NCBI GenBank assembly: GCA_023435705.1
Contig: JAEYRH010000013.1
Location: 1-64,000 of the forward strand
Source of the DNA: Bacillota bacterium
GTDB lineage: Bacteria; Bacillota; Clostridia; Christensenellales; UMGS416
DNA length: 64,000 nt
Direction: 5' to 3'
Shown here: positions 59,579 through 64,000 of the stretch, one piece after another
How positions within the stretch are numbered: position 1 is the first letter of the stretch
Layout: each line of letters begins with the position of its first letter
Notes under the pieces: model-generated
The model's input: only the letters and a program-made list of their open reading frames with translations
The model's database searches: none
Told to the model about the DNA's origin: nothing
Translations under genes and position numbers: made by a program

Positions 59579-60229
59579 TCACCCCTCTTTGATTGGATCC
59601 TGTTTGATACCAAGAGCATACATCGCCATGCCCTTCAGCCGCCGGCAGGTGTCTTTGATTTCGTGCTCGCTCTGCACCAGTGCCTGAGATTGCATTTCCC
59701 GGGCAATGGCGCTGATCAACAGCGCGCAATCAGCAGCGTCAATACCGGGTAGGAGGTGGAAAGCATCGGTTGCGATGCCCCTTTCCACAATGCTTTGAAA
59801 GCCTCCCAACAATGCCTGCGCTGCCGGCTGCAGCAACTGGGCATACCGCTCTCTGACTGTTTCAAAATCTGTGCCGGATGCCAGGATGGCAGTCACATAC
59901 TGTGAGAGAAGCAATAACCGGTCTGGCTCATCAATGATCATCCTGGTCAGGCAGTCGAAATAGGCAGACAACGCCGCTGCCGGGTCGGCCTCCGCAACGC
60001 AGAGCAATTCTGACCGTTCTTTTGCTGCGTGCTCAATCAGGTAGGCAAATGCGGCGTCCATCAGCTCATTGCTGCTCTTGAAGTATTCAAATATGGTGGA
60101 CTTCCCGATCCCGGCCAATTCAGCAATCTGCCGGGTGGTGGCGTGGTGGATGCCATATCGGGCATATGCTGAGAGCGCAGCATCGAGTATCCTGATCTTT
60201 TTGTTGGCGCTGGGATTCTCTTGAATCAT
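59579..60229 (-). CDS. TetR-family transcriptional regulator
   Basis: A 216-residue TetR protein. The N-terminal HTH (ILDAALSAYARYGIHHATTR, then QIAELAGIGKSTIFEYFKSS) is standard; the rest is a helical ligand domain (C-terminal, about 60-216). The start ATG comes seven bases after GGAGG. A perfect 18-base palindrome lies right upstream of the gene. Its product probably represses itself and the alpha/beta-hydrolase gene until a ligand, perhaps the hydrolase's substrate, binds. Confidence 0.92.
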   Translation of the reverse strand: MIQENPSANKKIRILDAALSAYARYGIHHATTRQIAELAGIGKSTIFEYFKSSNELMDAAFAYLIEHAAKERSELLCVAEADPAAALSAYFDCLTRMIIDEPDRLLLLSQYVTAILASGTDFETVRERYAQLLQPAAQALLGGFQSIVERGIATDAFHLLPGIDAADCALLISAIAREMQSQALVQSEHEIKDTCRRLKGMAMYALGIKQDPIKEG

Positions 60230-60245
60230 TTTCTGGCCTCCGAAA

Positions 60246-60263
60246 CGACCGACCGGTCGGTCG
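60246..60263. promoter_or_regulatory. Palindromic TetR operator
   Basis: CGACCGACCGGTCGGTCG is a perfect 18-base palindrome, including the ACCGACCGGTCGGT core often seen at TetR-family sites. It lies 16 to 34 bases before the TetR start codon and just downstream of the -10 box, so binding would block transcription initiation. Confidence 0.85.
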
Positions 60264-60272
60264 GTATCTACC

Positions 60273-60301
60273 AATATAACATAATAGACTATTCTTGCCA
60301 A
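60273..60301 (-). promoter_or_regulatory. Promoter of the TetR-hydrolase operon
   Basis: On the minus strand TTGGCA (60301-60296), 17 bases, TATATT (60278-60273). Confidence 0.65.
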
Positions 60302-60349
60302 ATGGTTCTTTGGGGTTTGTCTGACAGATGAGATGGGTGGGAATGAAAA

Positions 60350-60378
60350 GGCCCTTCTCAGCTGCTCTGAGAAGGGCC
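60350..60378 (-). terminator. Intrinsic terminator of the dehydrogenase gene
   Basis: GGCCCTTCTCAG and CTGAGAAGGGCC pair over 12 bases around a five-base loop; on the minus strand TTTTCATTC follows. Confidence 0.88.
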
Positions 60379-60387
60379 AGCCATTGA

Positions 60388-61341
60388 CTAATACCGGTGC
60401 ACTCGGTCCACGGCACCGGGTAGGGGCAGACCAGCCAGATATGCTTCAAGATTTCTTGAGAAGAACTCCATCTGCCGCTCTTCCCATTGGGGCGATGTGT
60501 AGCCGGAGATGTGGGGGGTGATGATTGTATTGGGCAGAGACCACAGCGGATGTGCTTGCGGCAGCGGCTCCGGTTCGGTCACATCAAGGCCTGCACCGGC
60601 GATTTGGCCGGTAGCCAGCGCTTCGGTGAGTGCTTCGGTGTCCACGATGTAGCCCCGCCCGATGTTAATGAGCGCTGCTGTGGGCTTCATCAGGGCGATG
60701 CGCCTGCGGTCGATCAGGCTTCTCGTCTTCTCCGTGCCCGGCAGGCAGATGCAGACATAGTCTGCCCGTGCCATCAAATCTTCCAGACCGTCGTCACCAT
60801 ACAGCATCTCGTCTACGCCATCCGGCTTTTCCACCGGGGAGCGCTTGAAGCCCAGCACCGTGCAATGAAACGGCCGGAGCAGTGCGGCAAGGTGGCTGCC
60901 GATGTCGCCGTAACCAACGATTGCCACAGTGGAGCCGGTCAGCTCCCGGCAATGGGGCACATTCCCCCAGTGGCCAGTTGGCATATTCAAAACGCTCCCG
61001 CCAATCTGGTGTGACAATGCCAGCATCAGCGCCAGCAGGTGCTCGGAGATCGGCACACCGTAGATACCGGCGCTGTTGCTGACCAGCAGATCGTTACCGA
61101 ACAGCTCGTCCACCTCACCCAGGAATGAATCCACACCGGCGGACATGCTGTGCAGCCATTTCAGGTTCTTTGCACTTGTGAGCATACCCCTGCCGCCCCA
61201 GCCGAAAAGCACCTCTGCATCGGCCATCTGGGAGGAGTCATATGGTTTGGACATTGGCAGAAACCGCATTTGCGGAAACCGGCTGGAGAGGCGATCGAGC
61301 GCCTCCTCCTGGAAGTTATGCATCACAATGACTTTTCTCAT
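60388..61341 (-). CDS. D-2-hydroxyacid dehydrogenase
   Basis: A 317-residue NAD(P)-dependent enzyme of the D-isomer specific 2-hydroxyacid dehydrogenase family. The coenzyme loop is GSTVAIVGYGDIGSHLAALL, and the catalytic Arg (NIGRGYIVDTEAL), Glu (LDVTEPEPLP) and His (TPHISGYTS) are in place. Substrate unclear: phosphoglycerate, glyoxylate/hydroxypyruvate or a keto acid are all possible. The start after GAGGGGATT cuts the longer frame to the usual family N-terminus. Follows the PHP gene by seven bases, so they form an operon. Confidence 0.92.
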   Translation of the reverse strand: MRKVIVMHNFQEEALDRLSSRFPQMRFLPMSKPYDSSQMADAEVLFGWGGRGMLTSAKNLKWLHSMSAGVDSFLGEVDELFGNDLLVSNSAGIYGVPISEHLLALMLALSHQIGGSVLNMPTGHWGNVPHCRELTGSTVAIVGYGDIGSHLAALLRPFHCTVLGFKRSPVEKPDGVDEMLYGDDGLEDLMARADYVCICLPGTEKTRSLIDRRRIALMKPTAALINIGRGYIVDTEALTEALATGQIAGAGLDVTEPEPLPQAHPLWSLPNTIITPHISGYTSPQWEERQMEFFSRNLEAYLAGLPLPGAVDRVHRY

Positions 61342-61348
61342 AATCCCC

Positions 61349-62137
61349 TCAATCAATTTTGATAAATTCCGGCTTGAGCTGCCGGTATGCCGCCAGATAG
61401 CGGAACCCTGCCGCACGCACCGCATCCGAGGCCTCTGTGATCCACCGGCCCACATCTTCCGCGGCATGGGCGTCACTGCCGGTGGCCACGATTTCTCCGC
61501 CCAGCTCCCGATAACGCCGCAGGACATCGGCACCGGGCAGCAATCCTGCTCCGTTTTTAATACCGGAGGCATTCACCTCCAGGCCGTAACCCTTTTGGAC
61601 AACCCGCTTGAGCACCGCGTCCAGCGCGTCGGCGTAGTCGCCATAGCGCAATGCAGGGTCGGGGAACCGGGCAAACTTCGCCACATAGGTGATGTGCGCC
61701 AGCACCCACGGGCCTTCGGTGGCGTCGATCATTTCCGCCAGCCGGTTGAGATAGAGGCAATAACCCTCCCTCTGCGTGCGATGCTCGAAGTACTCTGGCA
61801 GATATGGATCCACTCCGTCGATGAAGTGTAGCGACAGCAGCGCAAAGTCCATGCTCAGCTGCGCTGGAATGGTTTTCATTTGCTGCCAGGTTTCGGGCCG
61901 ATAATCCATCTCCAAGCCGAACGCCAGGTCAAGGGCGGGGTAATCGGCCCGCGCCTGGGCCAAATCTTGCAGATAGGAATCAAAACCCTTCAGCTCAAAG
62001 GGTTTGTTGCCGATGTCATGGTGGTCGGTGATGGCGATGTGGGTCAGGCCTTTTTCCAACGCTGAGCGGCAGATCTGCCCGATGGCGGAGCGGCCGTCTC
62101 CGGAAAAGGCGCTGTGCAAGTGATAGTCCATCCGCAT
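61349..62137 (-). CDS. PHP-domain phosphatase (histidinol-phosphatase-like)
   Basis: A 262-residue PHP metallophosphatase: MDYHLHSAFSGDG (His-x-His), ITDHHDIGN, FGLEMDY, LLSLHFIDG, LAHITYVAKF, LEVNASGIKN and ATGSDAHAAEDVG are the metal ligands in order. HisK-type enzymes remove phosphate from histidinol phosphate, but the family has many other sugar- and nucleotide-phosphatase members and no his genes are nearby. ATG ten bases after GGAGG. Confidence 0.88.
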   Translation of the reverse strand: MRMDYHLHSAFSGDGRSAIGQICRSALEKGLTHIAITDHHDIGNKPFELKGFDSYLQDLAQARADYPALDLAFGLEMDYRPETWQQMKTIPAQLSMDFALLSLHFIDGVDPYLPEYFEHRTQREGYCLYLNRLAEMIDATEGPWVLAHITYVAKFARFPDPALRYGDYADALDAVLKRVVQKGYGLEVNASGIKNGAGLLPGADVLRRYRELGGEIVATGSDAHAAEDVGRWITEASDAVRAAGFRYLAAYRQLKPEFIKID

Positions 62138-62280
62138 TTCAAGGATGCCTCCGGTCTTTGTTGGTTTCAGTGTAACCCAACAGCGCTGCCTTGCGCAAGG
62201 GCGGGGAGAGAAGCTAAGGTGTAAACGAAGCGAATTTGTCATAATGTGGTATAATTGCCCATAGGATAGGAGGGGCGTCT

Positions 62281-63804
62281 GTGCGAAGGTTTTTGAGGCC
62301 GGCGGTTGTTATTTTGATCTCTGGCATGCTTGCGGCGTGCGCGCCGGGGCAGGCATCTGGTGCCGGCAACAGGGCTGACGCGACTCCACTGCCGTCCCAA
62401 GGGGAGCTTATGATCGAGACGACTGTGCCCGACACCCCTGTGCCTACAGAAGAACTGCCCGAGTTACCGGTCATCACGGAAGCAATTGAGACTGCCGAAC
62501 CGGCAGCTACCCCGCAAGTCACCGAAACACCTGAGGCTTTGCCTGCCAGCTTTGATGCCATGGTTTTACAGGGCTTGGCGGAGCGCTGGGCTGGCCGCCA
62601 GGCCATCGTGGTCCGGGCGGACTCGGAGGATTCTCCGGAGGCAAACGTTTGGCTTTATGAACGAGTAGGTGACGGCTGGAAGGCTGCTGCCGGGCCCTGG
62701 CCGGCAATGGTTGGGAAAAATGGCGTATCCAAGCAGCAGGAGGGTGATGGCAGAGCCCCCAGCGGTGTGTTTCTGTTGGGATCGGCCTTTGGCTGGGCCC
62801 CCAGTCCTTCTGGTGCAACCTACCAGTATCGCAAGCTGGACAGTCGCGACCGGTGGGTGGATGAGGTCTCCTCACCATATTACAACCGGTGGGTGCGGGG
62901 TTCTGCTTCCAAATGCGGCAGCGGCGAGGATTTGAAGACAATCGCGCAATATGAGCACGCGCTGATTGTCCACTACAATGATGCTGCCGAGGCGGGGTTG
63001 GGCAGTGCGATCTTCCTGCACGTCTGGCTGGGGCCGGGCAAGCCCACGCACGGCTGCACCGCCATGTCGGAGCAAAACATGGAGACGCTGCTGTGCTGGC
63101 TGGATTATTCGGCACGCCCGGTGCTGGTGCAAGGCACTGAGCAACAGATATCCAAGCTCATGGGGGAAGACTGGGGCATCGCCTGCCTGCCGGATGGCTG
63201 GGGTTATGTGGACGATTTCATTCCCGATGCACAGCTGGAGATCCGCTATTCCACCGCGAGCAACTTCACAGGCAAGCTGCTTGCCGGATATCAGTCGCCC
63301 CAGGCCGTGATGCGTCTGGATGCCATCGAGGCGCTTGCCCTGGCGGCAGCAGAATGGAAGGGGGACTCCATCGGGCTTCGCGTGTATGACGCATATCGCC
63401 CTCAGCAGGCCACCGACGCGATGATCGCCTGGGCAGAAGACCTTGCGGAAACCGCCACCAAGAAGGAGTATTATCCTGAACTTGACAAAGTGGACATACC
63501 TGGCCAATACGTGGCGAGGAAGTCAAACCATCGGCTGGGTGGCACAGTTGACCTGACGCTTGTGAACTGGAGCACGGGGAAGAACATCGATATGGGCGGG
63601 CCGTTTGATTTCTTTGGAAACCTGTCTGCCTATCGTTACAAGGGCCTGTCTGCCGCCCAGTCCAGCAACCGATCACTGCTCAGGTCAGTAATGATGGAGT
63701 TTGGGTTCGCTCCATATGATAAAGAGTGGTGGCATTTTGCCTATCCGACGGAGGGAGCTGGCGGCGACTTCACCATCCTGCCAAGAGAACGGGCCGCTCA
63801 TTGA
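62281..63804 (+). CDS. Lipoprotein fusing an L,D-transpeptidase domain to a VanX-type D,D-dipeptidase domain
   Basis: A 507-residue lipoprotein starting at GTG (GGAGGGGCGTCT before it), lipobox MLAACAPG. A Pro/Thr/Glu-rich linker (about 40-80) is followed by a YkuD-like L,D-transpeptidase domain (about 95-270) with FLHVWLGPGKPTHGCTAMS holding the catalytic Cys and His. Residues 300-507 are a VanX/DdpX-like M15D dipeptidase: YDAYRPQQATDAM, the SxHxxGxAxD zinc motif as SNHRLGGTVDLTL and the catalytic EWWHFAY. Together they may cut and rejoin peptidoglycan peptide ends. TATAAT lies at 62250-62255. No van regulatory genes are near. Confidence 0.88.
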   Translation: MRRFLRPAVVILISGMLAACAPGQASGAGNRADATPLPSQGELMIETTVPDTPVPTEELPELPVITEAIETAEPAATPQVTETPEALPASFDAMVLQGLAERWAGRQAIVVRADSEDSPEANVWLYERVGDGWKAAAGPWPAMVGKNGVSKQQEGDGRAPSGVFLLGSAFGWAPSPSGATYQYRKLDSRDRWVDEVSSPYYNRWVRGSASKCGSGEDLKTIAQYEHALIVHYNDAAEAGLGSAIFLHVWLGPGKPTHGCTAMSEQNMETLLCWLDYSARPVLVQGTEQQISKLMGEDWGIACLPDGWGYVDDFIPDAQLEIRYSTASNFTGKLLAGYQSPQAVMRLDAIEALALAAAEWKGDSIGLRVYDAYRPQQATDAMIAWAEDLAETATKKEYYPELDKVDIPGQYVARKSNHRLGGTVDLTLVNWSTGKNIDMGGPFDFFGNLSAYRYKGLSAAQSSNRSLLRSVMMEFGFAPYDKEWWHFAYPTEGAGGDFTILPRERAAH

Positions 63805-63819
63805 GCCATGAAGCATCTG

Positions 63820-63848
63820 GAAGGCCCCTGCAAACGGCGGGGGCCTTC
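63820..63848. terminator. Hairpin between the convergent last genes
   Basis: GAAGGCCCC and GGGGCCTTC pair fully across a ten-base loop. No T run follows on either strand, so it may act as a bidirectional hairpin terminator only weakly. Confidence 0.5.
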
Positions 63849-63860
63849 AGGTTATGGCGG

Positions 63861-64000
63861 TTATGTATTGACGTAGTCCCTCTTTGGTTTGTTTTTTCGT
63901 GATTTTTCCTGTTTGCTGGCCGCTGCCGTGGTTGGCTTGTACTTTTTCGGCACATAAATGGTTTGCACGAAATTCTTCTCGTTGACGGCATCGACGCTGT
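63861..64000 (-). CDS. C-terminal end of an unidentified protein (runs off window)
   Basis: The last 46 codons of a minus-strand gene: SVDAVNEKNFVQTIYVPKKY, then KPTTAAASKQEKSRKNKPKR and DYVNT, ending in TAA. The tail is highly basic and low in complexity, so it is probably disordered. No family can be told from it. The frame stays open to the edge of the window. Confidence 0.55.
   Translation of the reverse strand, partial: SVDAVNEKNFVQTIYVPKKYKPTTAAASKQEKSRKNKPKRDYVNT

Noticed and set aside
1..64000. tRNA, rRNA, IS elements, prophage, integrase or attachment sites
   Set aside because: Looked for on both strands by eye: no CCA-ending cloverleaf candidates, no transposase or integrase domains among the open frames, no terminal inverted repeats flanking the pseudogenes. 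A covariance-model search would be decisive.

Overview
The window reads as a chromosomal segment of an anaerobic, low-redox-adapted Bacillota (Clostridia-type) bacterium with fairly high GC (about 55% by eye) and very regular GGAGG ribosome binding sites. The lineage call rests on several independent signs: an L10-leader upstream of rplJ-rplL, a threonyl T-box ahead of thrS, a Gin/CsfB-type sigma-G inhibitor next to a YaaO-like decarboxylase and tmk (the Bacillus csfB-yaaO-tmk neighbourhood), a spore-type polysaccharide deacetylase, LL-diaminopimelate aminotransferase, hydroxylamine reductase (Hcp), many lipoproteins with Pro/Thr-rich stalks, and TTG/GTG starts. The species cannot be named from this sequence. 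No rRNA, tRNA, IS element, phage or CRISPR array was found.

Layout. 0-6 kb: the start of a lamin-tail-domain membrane protein, a Nudix hydrolase, rplJ-rplL with leader and attenuator, then a run of small metabolic genes (GNAT, HAD, pyrE, methyltransferase, GNAT). 6-8 kb: a Crp/Fnr regulator divergent from hcp, with a candidate operator at -41.5. 8-11 kb: a large secreted vWA protein. 11-12 kb: a graveyard of a lost sugar locus (solute-binding-protein tail and a Gfo/Idh/MocA pseudogene). 12-20 kb: deacetylase, two-OB-fold SSB-like protein, and two large secreted proteases (S8/S53-like and M4) that share C-terminal FN3-like modules. 20-25.7 kb: T-box/thrS, a hydrolase-fold protein lacking its nucleophile, a DUF3048 lipoprotein divergent from a CapA-like lipoprotein. 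25.7-28.8 kb: gin-decarboxylase-HAD-tmk. 28.9-34.3 kb: xpt plus a BMP lipoprotein and a nucleoside ABC transporter, a coherent purine-salvage unit. 35-40.3 kb (minus): TIM-barrel isomerase, class I glutaminase-like hydrolase, and an operon of three M42 aminopeptidases plus RidA. 40.4-44.5 kb: two GGDEF proteins flanking a HAD and an FMN-binding membrane protein. 44.6-47 kb: an AraC-domain fusion and an orphan CxxC-rich protein in AT-rich DNA. 47-50.7 kb: glnA-dapF-dapL. 50.8-54.8 kb: a leader peptide and attenuator ahead of a heterodimeric ABC exporter. 55-64 kb: gene remnants, mntH, PadR-HAAS pair, PH-domain protein, TetR-hydrolase pair with a perfect palindromic operator, 2-hydroxyacid dehydrogenase, PHP phosphatase, and an unusual L,D-transpeptidase/VanX-like dipeptidase fusion; the window ends inside another minus-strand gene.

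The best candidates for something under-described are the leader-peptide attenuator with four CCGCGG copies in front of the heterodimeric exporter (50.86-51.13 kb), the L,D-transpeptidase-VanX fusion (62.3-63.8 kb), the AraC-headed 511-residue fusion protein, and the Glu-Asp-Ser type subtilase paired with an M4 protease through shared C-terminal modules.
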